A DNA stretch of 64,000 nt from Fusarium oxysporum f. sp. lycopersici 4287 (GCF_000149955.1 NC_030988.1:2132109-2196108); one strand, 5' to 3'. Counted from the stretch's first letter, positions 29,130 to 39,983 are shown. Notes: generated by a model from the sequence alone, not told the origin. Translations and numbers: made by a program.

Positions 29130-30788
29130 ATGGCAGCAATCGATAAAGCGCTCGAGTTTCTGAAAACCTCAGGATCTATTAACTATGCTGCTACCGCTAA
29201 AAAGTTCGAATGTGACGAGACTACCCTGCGCCGCCGCCATCAGGGCAAACAGAGGGCAAGACGCGATGCCGACTCTTTGTATAAATCTCGTCTTTCAAAA
29301 CAACAGGAACAAGATCTTGTTACTTATATCCGTAAACTCTCACTGCGTGGCATTCCGCCAACCCTATCCATGATCCGAAATTTTGCCCAGGACATAGCCA
29401 AAATCGAGGTCGGAAAGAACTGGCCATACAGCTTCGTCCAGCGCCATCGCAACGAGATCGATTGTACCTGGTTTGATGGATTTGATATAGCACGAAGAAG
29501 AGCCGACAATGCTTCTCGGTATAGAGCATATTTTGATCTAGTAAGCAGACTCGTAGCGCCTTTGGTCCGTTGCTAATCATGGAAGATCCGTGAAAAAATC
29601 GACAAATACGACATCTTACCTCAGAACACGTATAACATGGATGAGAAGGGATTTCTCCTGGGCGTAATCAACCGAACGAAGAGAGTATTTGATGTCAATG
29701 CTGAAAGGCAAGGCAAATTGCTCGGTGCTTCCCGGGATGGGAACCGATCGTGGATCACATTCCTGGCGTGCATCTGCCAAGACATGACATCGCTACCCCC
29801 ATTCCTCATCTACCAGGGCAAGCCGGGACAAGTTCAGGACACTTGGCTCACTGACTTTGATCCGGAGCATCAATCAGCCTTGTTTTCCACGTCCGAAACT
29901 GGCTGGACGAGTCACGAACTGGGGAAAGAGTGGCTGATTGGTGTTTTCGACCGCTTTACTAAGGCGAAAGCAAGAAATGGGCGCGATTACCGCCTTCTGA
30001 TCACCGATGGACACTCTAGCCACATCAATATGGACTTCTTGGACTGGTGCGACGCGCATCGGATCATCGTTGCGGTGTTCCCACCTCACTCTACTCACCG
30101 GCTGCAACCCCTGGACGTCTCGCTTTTCGGGCCCTTATCAACAGCCTATACCAACCGACTTGTTCAGTGGACTTCAAAGACGCAAGGCCTCACTGGGCTA
30201 TCCAAACGCGAGTTTTGGGTCCTGTTCTGGGGTGCATTGGAAGCTTCTTTCACTCCGGAGAACATCGCCAGTGGGTGGAGATGGACGGGTCTCAAACCTT
30301 TCGATCCGGACGTCGTCCTATCTCAGGTTTCGAAGAATACGGACGATGACTCAGATGTGGAAAGTGGCTTGGATGATTCCATTGCTTTACAAGAACCTAC
30401 TGCACGAGAATTACGACGACCTGTTGATCATGTCGTGAAGCAATCCTCAGTCAGCTCTGACACAGGCGCCCGAAAGCTAAAGAGAACCCTTGAAAGCCTT
30501 CAGGCCGAGGTTGAACTACTCAGGCATGAGAACCAAGGCCTCCGTGAGACAATTATCCGTGAAAAACAGCGCAGGCAGCGTGGTAAAGCCCTGAAAGACT
30601 ATATCTTTGATCGTGTGGATCCTAATTCAGCTCAGGCAGGGTTGAAAGCCACTCCACCCAATCCACGTAGTGGATCCACTCGTGGATTCCACTGTCCACT
30701 CCACTGGCAAAATCCCAGTGGATTGGCTAATCCACCGAATCCACTCGGCGATGTCGTGGATGGATTGGGTGGATTAGAGGTGGGGTAG
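29130..30788 (+). CDS. pogo/Fot1-type transposase, 3' end replaced by hAT sequence
   Basis: A DDE_1 transposase with an intron at 29542-29586 (GTAAGC...GCTAATC...GGAAG). Removing it joins AYFDL to IREKIDKYDILPQNTYNMDE in one frame. The N-terminus has a psq/CENP-B helix-turn-helix (INYAATAKKFECDETTLRRR). The core shows YNMDEKGF, LLITDGHSSHIN and THRLQPLDVSLF, and the C-terminal part has a leucine-rich coiled coil (LESLQAEVELLRHENQGLRE). No premature stop is present up to 30636. From 30637 the frame reads into the hAT left terminus and ends at 30788 on hAT bases, so the natural C-terminus is lost. It may be non-functional for that reason alone. Confidence 0.85.
30655..30785. repeat. hAT left subterminal repeats
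   Basis: Multiple direct and inverted copies of GTGGATT / AATCCAC within 130 bp, including paired palindromes such as GTAGTGGATCCACTCG. Confidence 0.85.
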
Positions 30789-31446
30789 TTAAGGGCGCCC
30801 ATATATTTTGGCAGAATGCCTCTAACAGAGGTTGATGTGCCCCATAACTTTTGCAATATTGCTACCCTATGTCAAAAACACCATGAAACTTCTGAACAGC
30901 GCAATTTTAGAATACATACAATATAGGAAACACTATTCGAATGTCCCATGCTTTCTCATTGGGATGACGTAAGTCTTGATGGATATACTTAAGATTTTCT
31001 CCGTGAGTGCATATCATCATGAGGGCCATCAATAGGTGTATATTTTCCTCAACAATATATCCAGCAAATATCAAGTTCGACTGTCCATACTTTGGATTTA
31101 TAATACAACAATTAAATAACTGCCGGCAAGCTGACTCAAAAAACGCGTCCAGATCCCTCAATATCTCAATACCGCGCGAAAAATTGCAAGCGATACTTAT
31201 CGCGTCAAGCTCGTGATGTGAAGGATGTTAGGGACTTAGCTAATACCCGACCCCAATATGGCACTCGCTACGTACTCGTCCACATCAAATTAGCTCGAAA
31301 GGTAAGTATCTGAAACATCTGCAGGATAAGGGCATATTGTGCCAACTGTTCGGCTTCAGCGCGCATACTCTGCCGGCGGTTCACTTGTTGGCTTATGCCG
31401 TATTATTTTACAGGGTGATAAACATTGACAAAGAGATTATTTTATC

Positions 31447-33834
31447 ATGACCTCGCCTGATTCCTGCTTCGACATTTCCGACAGCGCCTTCGGGTCCGCT
31501 GCCGAATCAACACCCTGCCCGACGCCGTATCCTACCCGTTCAACCTCGACCTCTGTCTCGACTCTGAGGACCTCTTCCGTAAGCGATGAACAGTACGAAC
31601 GTACGCTCTGGAGGCATTTCCCAGGCTGGGCGTTCTCTGAGCGAGCCAGGGAGACGCGTTGTTGGGCCTGGCAATTTGGATATGACATCCAAAAGGAAGA
31701 CGCCCGCAGATGGATATGCCGAGCGTGCATTCGCAAGAATAATCCACATCCACGTCATTTCGAAGCTGATGGCATTCATAACGCGTACAATCATCTGTTC
31801 AACGACCACGGGATCCGCGCTCCGCCTGGAATGACCCAAGGAACTGCTGAAAAGAAGGCGAATTCTAAGGGCAGAAAGCCTCCGGGGCAGCGGACTCTCG
31901 CTGAATCCATGAAGCTCGATCTACACGACCCCCGAGAACAAGCGATTGCGAATGACTTCATCAAACGCTTCGACAAGGAACACTTCCGGAGGCTTCTGAT
32001 CGATTGGATCGTGGCCAAGAATCACTCCTTTTCAATTGCCGAGGAGGCAGAACTCCATGCTATTTTCGATTATTTGAACCCGTCAGTTTCGGCACGTAAA
32101 GCCAATATTACCCACACAACTGTTCGAGAAAAGATCGTTGCCGCGTTTGAACAACACAAGCAGAAGGTGATAGAGGTCTTGGGCAAGGCGCCTGGCCTTA
32201 TCCACATCTCCTTCGACGGCTGGCGGTCTGGAAACCGATACGCCCTATATGGCACATGTTGCTTCTTTAGGGATGAAAACAACATGCCTTGCAAGATTAC
32301 GCTTGGGCTCCCTGAAGTTAGCGCCAGGCACACTGGGCCTAATATCGCCGCAGAAATCCTCGATGTAATTGAATCGTATCAGATCCAAGACAAGATTGGC
32401 TATTTCACGCTTGACAACGCGAAAAACAATGATACCGCCATGGAGATTATTGGTGGAGAGCTCGGCTTCGTTGGGGCCCGCAGGCGAGGGCGCTGTTTTG
32501 GGCATACCTTGAACCTCTCCGCCAAAGCCATTCTATTTGGGCATGATGCTGACGCTTTTGAGCGGCGGATATCAGGCGTAGGGCCTCTTACCGAAGCAGA
32601 ACATTTGATTTGGCGCAAGAAGGGGCCAGCAGGCAAACTGCACAATCTTGTGGTAGCTATCCACAGATCTGACTTGTTGACTGGCATGCTTCGCAACATT
32701 CAACAAGAAGCCTTTAACAAGTCATCTGACCCAAAACTCAACGCCAGGAAGCCATTGGATGTTATTTTGGACAACGATACGAGATGGCTGTCACAGTTAT
32801 ACATGATACGACGAGCTCTACTACTTCGCGACTATATCGAACGACTCATTGCCCACCATCGAATCGACTTCGAACAGCAGAACAAGGCCAAGAGGGGCGG
32901 TCCTAAGAAGTCACTCACATTGCCCTTTATTTGCCAGCCAGAGAACCAGCTATCCGACAAGGACTGGGAGGTGGTCGAAATATTTGCGCAAATACTTAGT
33001 TACTACGAAGCCACGATTAAAATGCTAGAAGGCGACGGCCAGATCCGCAAGCGGAAACGTGGGTGGACTGGGTCATATGGCAATATTTGGGACGTTATTC
33101 AAGGCTTTGAATTTCTTCTCGAGCAACTTGAACGTTTTAAGGACATCGCGAAGGACTTCCCTGATACTGAACACTTCAGGATCAACATCAATTTGGGCTG
33201 GCAGAAGTTGAATGAGTACTATGAGATATTGAGCGAGACGCCCATCTACTACACTGGCCTGGCGCTCCATCCGGCATACCGATGGAAATGGTTTGAACGC
33301 AACTGGACTGATCGCCCTGAGTGGATTGACGAGGCGAAAAACATGGTTCACGATGTCTGGCGTTTTGAGTATCGGGAGGCCACGTTGCCTGGACAGGAGC
33401 CGTCAGTCGTTGAGCCAGTTCCCAAGCAGCGGAAGACTTCGGACAATCCGTTTCAGGAATACCTTAAACGAAACCGCTACACAGCGCCAGAAGCAAGTCA
33501 TGATGGCCTCACGCCAGGTGAAGACGAATACCTGCATTGGATTACGCACTGCGAAAGTGGTGATGGCTCCATCGACGATCCTCTCGCTTACTGGCACGAG
33601 AAGCGATTCAAGTATCCAAACTTATCGCGAATGGCGCTTGATTTTCTCACGATACAACCAATGTCTGCTGAGTGTGAGCGTCTTTTCTCAGCAGCAGGTC
33701 GGATGGTGAACCCTCTGCGCTACCAACTTGAAGCCCAGATTATCGGCGGATGCCTCCTCGGGTTACAGTGGCGGGTCGATACCAGTGGGGATGGGCTCTA
33801 TGTACACAGGCTTCTTCTTCTGCAATTTCCATAG
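31447..33834 (+). CDS. hAT-family transposase, apparently intact
   Basis: A 795-residue single-frame transposase. The N-terminus has a Ser/Thr-rich lead, then a BED-like zinc-finger region (WICRACIRKNNPHPRHFEAD followed later by HLFNDHG). The RNase H-like core includes LIHISFDGWRS, GYFTLDNAKNNDTAM (second Asp) and GRCFGHTLNLSAKAILFG. The C-terminal hAT dimerisation domain is clear: LARMALDFLTIQ-type helix, SAECERLFSAAGRMVNPLRY. No stop or frameshift is seen. With both TIRs present it could be an autonomous element. The 650-bp leader between the left TIR and the start is long, and an upstream exon cannot be excluded. Confidence 0.88.
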   Translation: MTSPDSCFDISDSAFGSAAESTPCPTPYPTRSTSTSVSTLRTSSVSDEQYERTLWRHFPGWAFSERARETRCWAWQFGYDIQKEDARRWICRACIRKNNPHPRHFEADGIHNAYNHLFNDHGIRAPPGMTQGTAEKKANSKGRKPPGQRTLAESMKLDLHDPREQAIANDFIKRFDKEHFRRLLIDWIVAKNHSFSIAEEAELHAIFDYLNPSVSARKANITHTTVREKIVAAFEQHKQKVIEVLGKAPGLIHISFDGWRSGNRYALYGTCCFFRDENNMPCKITLGLPEVSARHTGPNIAAEILDVIESYQIQDKIGYFTLDNAKNNDTAMEIIGGELGFVGARRRGRCFGHTLNLSAKAILFGHDADAFERRISGVGPLTEAEHLIWRKKGPAGKLHNLVVAIHRSDLLTGMLRNIQQEAFNKSSDPKLNARKPLDVILDNDTRWLSQLYMIRRALLLRDYIERLIAHHRIDFEQQNKAKRGGPKKSLTLPFICQPENQLSDKDWEVVEIFAQILSYYEATIKMLEGDGQIRKRKRGWTGSYGNIWDVIQGFEFLLEQLERFKDIAKDFPDTEHFRININLGWQKLNEYYEILSETPIYYTGLALHPAYRWKWFERNWTDRPEWIDEAKNMVHDVWRFEYREATLPGQEPSVVEPVPKQRKTSDNPFQEYLKRNRYTAPEASHDGLTPGEDEYLHWITHCESGDGSIDDPLAYWHEKRFKYPNLSRMALDFLTIQPMSAECERLFSAAGRMVNPLRYQLEAQIIGGCLLGLQWRVDTSGDGLYVHRLLLLQFP

Positions 33835-34057
33835 AGCAAGGGCGCCGTTGTCGTCACCCGTGACGAATTAGCTCAGATGTCGGATCAACAGCTTGAAGGA
33901 TGGGCAACAAAGTGGCTCACTCAGGTGGTGGGCGTTCAAGACGAGATGGGAGCCCGTTGGGGATAAGGTCTCACTCGGAAGTTGGAATAAGGGACCTACG
34001 TGGGCAAAGGCTTCGGGAATAGCGTCACCATCATGGCATCAAGAATAGAGGCACTTG

Positions 34058-34200
34058 CCAATCCACCCAATCCACCCAATCCACCCAATCCACCCAATCC
34101 ACGATAGCTTCCAGTGGATCCACTATACTGAGATATTCAGTGGATTATGATCTACCCACTCCACTTGAGCTGCTAGTGGATTGAGTGGAGTGGCTTTCAA
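34058..34200. repeat. hAT right subterminal repeats
   Basis: Starts with five head-to-tail copies of the 9-mer CCAATCCAC (34058-34102), then scattered GTGGATT words up to the right TIR. Confidence 0.9.
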
Positions 34201-34206
34201 CCCTGT

Positions 34207-34392
34207 TCTCGAGAGGACTATCTACATAACGATGCTCGTTCCATGGGTAACATTGCCAGTATGGAGGGCAAAGAGCGTGCGAGTACCAGGGCAAGCATAA
34301 ATACTGCTTGGATTAAGCTGAACGAGTACTATACTCTCCTCGGGCGGTCGCCTCTGTTTGCGGCCTCTGTTGTTCTGAATCCGGAGTGCTGA
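34207..34392 (+). pseudogene. fragment of a different hAT transposase
   Basis: An open frame of 61 codons reads SREDYLHNDARSMGNIASME and then INTAWIKLNEYYTLLGRSPL, FAASVVLNPE and a stop. This resembles the segment of hAT transposases just before the dimerisation domain, but it is a different family from the 30637-34205 element. It directly abuts that element's right TIR. Confidence 0.55.
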
Positions 34393-35054
34393 GACCCGCT
34401 CCTTATCGGTAGCGAACGTAATCTCTCCATGATTGGGTCTGAGGCCGTTACAGATGTCCCGTAGGCCCACCCGTTGATCTGGATTGATCTGTTCGTTAAA
34501 TTGCATTCACCTGCGGTCCTGTATCTCTAGACGCTAAGGTGGCGGTCATCGCGTCATCGGACTCGTAGTAGCTGCCACTAGCCTCCTCTGTGTCTCGGCC
34601 AACCCCGCATGTTGCACGTATGATTAAGAACCTGACCTCACCTCAGGTGATGTGGTCAGGCCAAAGAGAACTATATTTGAACATTAGTGTGGATGAGCAC
34701 CAAAATCATGGTGTCGGGAAAAAGCGGCAAGACAAGCTAGAACAATGTATCAGACCACTGATATTTCGACTAACTACTACCTACACTCACCCTATACGCA
34801 ATCAAAAAGCCGCCAACAAATGCCTGAGCCATGGTTCCATTATGGCCTTTGACTTGTTTATGATGTGGCTCAGTTCGCCGTCGTGCGTGGTTTATGGCGG
34901 AAACTTACGATCATATGTCCAAGAAATCATAGAAGCCATAACTGGTCCCTCAGATACAATAAGGGAACAACGCGAAATATGGCCTTTATATTTCACCACA
35001 TTCTCCTGAAAATTACTCGAATTTCAAGAGGAAGTCACTTTCAAACGATTATTC

Positions 35055-35794
35055 ATGCCTTATCTTCCTCCAGGTAATTCGGCCAGTCACCGCAATGCCT
35101 TCGCCTCGAGTACGCCTGTAGCATTCCTTGGGGTAATAAGTATTGTTTATATTGCGCAGTAGTGCTGGGTGAAAGTATATTTTATACAACTTGGTTTTTT
35201 ATTATTAAGATGAGAGTTCTTCTCAGGTTTATATCTCTAAATGATTTCATATAGGACTTTAAACTTTAAATCTAGGACTTTCAGACTGTTAGTCTGAATC
35301 CTGAAGGGAAGGGGGATCCCCGGATTTTCCAACAATAAGCAGCATCGCTGCTCTATTATTGATAGTTGTTATTTTGTACGCACATCTCTCAAAGTTTTGC
35401 GATTCATATCCATGTTAATAAAGCTAGCTTTATCGTGAAATCACGATATCCTGTCCATATACAGATCCTGAACAACGCAAGCCCATCAGAAAAATACGGA
35501 ATAGTGAAGGGGTCTAAAAAGCAGGCAACGTGGACCGTAACGCAGCCTAGTTCAGTTGAAGTCTGGTGAGTTCCAATTTGAAAGGAGGGATTTTCCTACC
35601 CGTACTAATATCAGTATAGTGCAATATGCATCGAAGTTCTGAGGGACCAGGAGGATGTCCGACTATTGAAATGTAACCATGTCTTCCATACTGGTTGTAT
35701 TGACTTCTGGTTCCAGAGACACCATGTCGACTGCCCGTTATGTAAATCCATATTCATTCCAGACAGGCGCAGCGATCCTGAAGACCTTCCATAG
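35055..35794 (+). pseudogene. membrane RING-H2 protein, copy B, broken by a solo LTR
   Basis: Paralogue of the intact gene at 46989. Exon 1 starts MPYLPPGNSASHRNAFASST and reaches FLGVIS, where the LTR (35141-35334) cuts into the membrane segment and adds a stop (TAG at about 35160). After the LTR the membrane segment resumes (AALLLIVVI), then GTACGC opens intron 1. The linker exon ends at 35565. Intron 2 (35566-35619, GTGAGT...TATAG) again splits the first zinc Cys codon. The RING-H2 is complete: CAICIEVLRDQEDV, LKCNHVFHTGC, CPLC, ending at 35794. All ligands are intact, so the damage is due to the insertion rather than drift. Confidence 0.75.
35141..35334 (-). mobile_element. solo LTR, 194 bp
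   Basis: Read on the minus strand it begins TGTTGGAAAATCCGGGGATC and ends ACAATA, i.e. TGTTG...CAATA, where a canonical LTR would end CAACA. A 5-bp duplication ATAAG flanks it (35136-35140 and 35335-35339). It holds two hairpins (TCAGACT-GTT-AGTCTGA and GGGGATCCCC). A 79-bp part recurs at 49644-49722 with one mismatch. Confidence 0.75.
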
Positions 35795-36264
35795 CGGGGT
35801 TCCATTAGCGAGGGACGATTTATGAAGGTGTTAGAGTTCTAGTGATCGAAAGATATAGAGAGATCGAATCTTTGAGGGGTCGTTCAAAGTCTGCAAAGTA
35901 CTCGACAGGAGGTTTTTCTTTTACAATTTGCTTCCTCCCATACGCGGGCCACATATATTTAATCATTATTCTATATATTTGGGGTAGTGGTCCGTGTGGT
36001 AGAAGTCTTATATTTCTTCCAATTACAGAAGTAATCTAGCGGCAGCTCATCCACAGATCAACGCCTCCTAGGACGCATGCTTCTTACTGCCGGCTTCAGC
36101 TATAAGACATCGGCGGCTAAGGATAACCTAAATGCAGGTTCAGCAGGTCATGCCTGCTCTTTCCACTACGCCTAGACGCCCGTCAGGTTGGCCTAGCCCA
36201 CTAACAGGCGCCTGGGCTAAGACCTAACCCTCCCATCCCTATTTACTAACGGACTGACAAAGAC

Positions 36265-36400
36265 TAGGTCGAAGAAATAATCGAATTCGTTGGCGACTCG
36301 AAGGCCGGTTGCCGTATGTCCTATCGAAGAATCCTTCAAGCCCTCAGCTAGGACCAGTCTAAGTACCCTATCCGCTATGCCTCAGCCGCGCCGGCATTAA
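36265..36400 (+). pseudogene. possible Tc1-type transposase fragment
   Basis: The frame reads VEEIIEFVGDSKAGCRMSYR, RILQALS, stop (TAG), DQSKYPIRYA. This is like the N-terminal HTH region of fungal Tc1 transposases, with a Trp codon expected at the stop. It is short and no TIR was found. It lies where the 5' part of the lactate dehydrogenase gene should be. Confidence 0.35.
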
Positions 36401-36473
36401 CAGATATATGCATGCTGCGAGCCACTGATCACACTCTAAGAGTCACATCGACTAGTCCATTCATCAATGGAAG

Positions 36474-37287
36474 TTCTCCGATGTCGTCTACAGCACTGGT
36501 AGCAGTACACGTGTCCGTCCAGCTACGTATCGCGAGGCAGCTCAGAGTGATCTCGTGGTCATAACCGCAGCATCGAAACACATGTTAGGTAAGTTTTCAT
36601 ATACACGCTTCGGTCATGAGCTCATGATTCTTCCAAGGTGAGACAATGGTCGACTATACGTCTCGAAACACTACAATGATACGCGAGGTTATTGAGGCGA
36701 TGAGGCCTTTCCGGCCTGACACGGTCTTATTGGTCGTGGCGAATCCCGTTGACCTTCTAACCTCGATCGCCAAAGAAATGTCGAGACTTCCTCCGTCTCA
36801 AGTTATCGGCACAGGTACTACTCTCGACACTTACAGACTTCGAGGGATGGTTGCATCTCGTGCTTCGGTGAATGCCCACGACTCTAATCGACATCTCATT
36901 ATATCTGATGCAGCATCACTATAGGTATCACTGTCTGCTGTAGATGCATTCGTCATGGGCCGTCAGGGAGAAGATCAAGTATTAGCCTGGTCTTCAGCAA
37001 CTATTGGCGCGGTCCAGATTGCAGATGTACAAATGTTGAGTGGTCTTGATCGCACGAGGATCGAACTAATCTGCAAGCATCGATCACAAAGTACCATTCG
37101 GGGTAAAGGCTCTGCCCCCTTCGGAATTGCTTCAGTTGCCGCTGATTTGTGCTGTTCTGTTATATTGGACAAGCATTAGATGTGCCCTGTGAGTCACATT
37201 CAAAAGCAGTATAGATGTTGTCTCAGCATGCCTGCTGTTGTTGGCAGAAAGGGAATTCTAAGTTCAGTCCCCGCTCTCTTTGAATGA
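36474..37287 (+). pseudogene. L-lactate dehydrogenase relic, 5'-truncated
   Basis: The lactate/malate dehydrogenase fold is readable from FSDVVYSTGSSTRVRPATYR onward. Two clean introns, 36589-36637 (GTAAGT...CCAAG) and 36868-36924 (GTGAAT...CTAATC...TATAG), restore DLVVITAASKHMLGE, LLVVANPVDLLTSIAKEM, VIGTGTTLDTYRLRGMVAS and VSLSAVDAFVMGRQGEDQVL. LDH enzymes interconvert pyruvate and lactate with NADH. Two defects stand out. The N-terminal NAD-binding glycine motif is missing, with unrelated sequence upstream. A TAG at 37177-37179 precedes 35 further in-frame codons (CPVSHIQKQYRCCLSMPAVV) that match the normal C-terminus. The usual GEHG catalytic loop reads GRQG, so the catalytic His is absent as well. 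It is a relic that still shows how the gene was spliced. Confidence 0.75.
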
Positions 37288-37766
37288 TAAGGAAGAGGCT
37301 ACAGTGACGACGTTGGGGAAACCATTGAAAGAAAGCGTTGAGTTGATACAACGAGACTGGTAATAGTGATATTTACTTTCACAATGTTTACAGTAATAGG
37401 TTATATGATTCTGACAAAATCCATCACGATAATGATTAGACACGCTCATCTTTATATGTCAAGTAATGGGACACATGCCTTTTCCCAGTGAAGAGTAATC
37501 TCTTCCGGAAAAGTAGGATCTGCTGGGCTGCGAGATACCCATTCTATTGATAGTTTCAGACCATTAAAAGAACCCGTGTTCCCTTTTGTAGTGGTCGTGT
37601 ACAATCACCACTAATAGCGATTTCCATTTTCTTTGCAGCTGTTGCCATTGACAGTTCGTACCCTTTGTTGACTCAACAGATCTACACAGCTCATGAGATA
37701 TCTGCAGTAACAGTCAAACTGATCAGCCATTAATACAATATGTATATCACTAACATTAATTACATA
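37288..37766. other. intergenic, no gene seen
   Basis: Between the lactate dehydrogenase relic and the pogo element's left TIR. Nothing recognised. Confidence 0.4.
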
Positions 37767-39983
37767 CCATACACAACCCCCCTTTCGACAGCCCCACCCT
37801 TTCGTCAAGCAAAAAAAAAATAGCACCACCAAAATTCGTCAACTTCACTTATACGAAATTTGGCCAGAATAAATAGCTACCTAAAAGAAGCTTCTTTTAT
37901 TGATTATATAAATGAGTGGAGATAATTATTTTGACCTGTTGAGGATGTGCTGGGCACGCGATATATGCAAGTCATGCTATTGAAATATTTTCAATATGGT
38001 CACTAACCTCCTCACCACTCTTTCTCGTGATTTTTGATCTTTACCCTCGACAACAGCAGAAAAATGCCTAAATCATGACTTAAATGGGAATATACAGAGG
38101 ACGATATGGCTGAGGCCATATTGGACATTACCGATCATGGTTTTTCACCCCCTCAAGCGGCCCAGAGAAGAGGAGTGCCCCGAACGACCCTCATCGATAG
38201 ACTTAACGGCCGTGGGGCCGCTGAAGACCAGATCCAGCCTCGCCGACGTTTGTCCAAGAGCCAAGAAGATAGGCTCGCTTTCTGGATACTCCGTCAGGAG
38301 TCTTTGGGCTATGCTCCGTCCCACAGTCAGATCCGCGCTTGCGTCATGGGCCTGCTGAGACAGCAGGGCGAACATCCCGACTTAGGACGTAACTGGGTGA
38401 TTAAGTTTATCAATCGCCGCGCAGACCTAAAGATCAAGATGGGTAGACGTCAAGAAGCTAAAAGGTTCGACTCTTTCACACCTAGAGCGGTTCATTGGTA
38501 CTTTGATATCCGGGATGGCCAGTATGGCTGGATCAAGCCTGAAAACACCGTCAACGTTGATGAAGGCGGTATTATGACTGGTTTCGGCAAGTATTCACCT
38601 CTATTACTTGTCGGTGCTTGCATTTTGACCGACTAATTCTCTTCATTCAGGCCTAGATAGCTTAGTTGTTGGAAGCGCGGACCCGAAGCGCAAGGCCTTC
38701 CTCAAGGGACCACAGACTCGGAATTGGACTTCATTCATCGAAGCTGTCACTGCTGACGGCCGCGCTTTAGTTCCTGGCATAATCTTCAAGGGGAAGGAAC
38801 TGCAGAAACAATGGTTCCTTGACGAGTTCAAGCAGATAGCAGACTGGTATTACATAACTTCGCCCAAACAAGTGGACTGATGACCACATAGGCATTGAAT
38901 GGCTTGAAAGAGTTTATCTGCCCCAGACTACACCTGCCGACGAGTCAGACGCGAGACTGATCATCTTAGATGGTCACGGAAGCCATGCAACAGTATGTCC
39001 TCCATTTCCCCCATCTCACGATCAGTGCTGAGTGGTGGAAGGATGAATGGATGGCCACGTGCTTTTTGAACAACGTTTATTGCTGCTATCTACCAGCACA
39101 CTGCTCTCATGGACTCCAGCCACTAGACAATGGAGTCTTCAACGCGTTAAAGGCTGCATATCGACGAGAGCTGGAAAGGTTGGCCTCGTTGACTGATTCC
39201 GCTCCGATGGACAAGGTCAATTTCATCAGGGCCTACGCCAAGGCTCGCCGAGTTGGAATGACTAAGAAGAACATACTGTCAGGCTGGAGGGTCACTGGCA
39301 ACTGGCCGATTTCGCGTTCCAAAGCGCTGCGACACCCTGAAATCCAACAAGACAGGCCAAACAGCGGCCCAAGAGTGACTCCTGAACCTAGGCCGTATCT
39401 TGGCTCGGACGATACACCACAGACGAGCCGTCAAATTCGAGATCTTGGGCTGAACAAAACACCAAAGACGCGGAGACGGTACAACGTGATAGCCAAGGGC
39501 TTTGAGGCTCAACAACAGACAGTAGCGGCGCATACGCAGAGGATTGCCAGCCTAGAGGAAGAATTGGCTCGGCTGAAGAGAGGGAAGAAGAGGAAGGCGG
39601 TACCGAATCCTAACAGGCGTTTTATGACTCTCGGGGAGACTTTAGCTGTTGGAGAAGCCATACCTCAAGGGGAGACTCAAAATGAGTCTGTCGTGGTGGA
39701 ATCTGTCTGTTCAGACGAGCGAGAGTCAGAATCAGAGGCTAGCTCGGTCATTGAAGTGAGAGAGGAAGCCGTACCCCACCAACGGACCACGCGGTCAGGA
39801 CGGCTTATCGAAAGACCTAAATTCCAATAGAGATAGTTGTTCGCTATTGTGAGATGAGATATTTTGCACATGTCCCTCATTTTGGCCGAGTTGTTTACAA
39901 GTGAAGTTGTCCATTTTTGGTGGTCCTCTTTTTTTTTTTGCTTGACGAAAGGGTGGGGCTGTCGAAAGGGGGGTTGTGTATGG
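37767..39983 (+). mobile_element. pogo-type transposon, long TIRs
   Basis: The TIRs begin CCATACACAACCCCCCTTTC, continue near-perfectly through an A-run for about 55 bp, and continue imperfectly to about 100 bp. TA duplications lie at 37765-37766 and 39984-39985. The 2217-bp element contains a degenerate transposase. Its right end is 7 bp from the last base of the PEP synthase gene. Confidence 0.9.
38064..39830 (+). pseudogene. pogo-type transposase with two introns, a nonsense codon and a frameshift
   Basis: The reading starts at ATG 38064 (MPKS), meets TGA at 38076-38078 where the family would have Arg, and continues LKWEYTEDDMAEAILDITDH with an HTH (QAAQRRGVPRTTLIDRL). Intron 1 at 38587-38650 is GCAAGT...GACTAAT...TTCAG, a GC-AG intron; it joins GGIMTGFG to LDSLVVGSADPKRKAFLKG. 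One extra A near 38863 (CCCAAACAAG) shifts the frame before NKWTDDHIGIEWLERV. Intron 2 at 38993-39041 (GTATGT...GGAAG) joins DGHGSHAT to DEWMATCFLNN. The last catalytic block is CSHGLQPLDNGVF. The C-terminus is a basic coiled coil to 39830. With two lesions it cannot make a full transposase. Confidence 0.85.

Larger units (their letters stand above)
30637..34205 (+). mobile_element. hAT transposon with 20-bp TIRs
   Basis: The left end CAGGGTTGAAAGCCACTCCA (30637-30656) is exactly repeated in inverse orientation at 34186-34205. The 3569-bp element holds one intact transposase frame and dense subterminal CCAATCCAC-type words at both ends, as known for hAT transposase binding. The 8 bp outside each end (AGCTCAGG and TTCTCGAG) do not match, so no target-site duplication is visible. 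Confidence 0.9.
34480..35810. repeat. segmental duplication, copy 1
   Basis: Aligns by eye, with gaps, to about 46590-47590. Shared blocks include TTGCATTCACNTG near the start, GTCATCGGAC, the CATGGTTCCATTATG block (34831 vs 46828) and the whole RING-H2 gene. Copy 1 carries the extra solo LTR at 35141-35334. Confidence 0.75.

Noticed and set aside
30637..34205. Target-site duplication for the hAT element
   Set aside because: AGCTCAGG against TTCTCGAG agree at only four of eight positions, so I report the absence instead.
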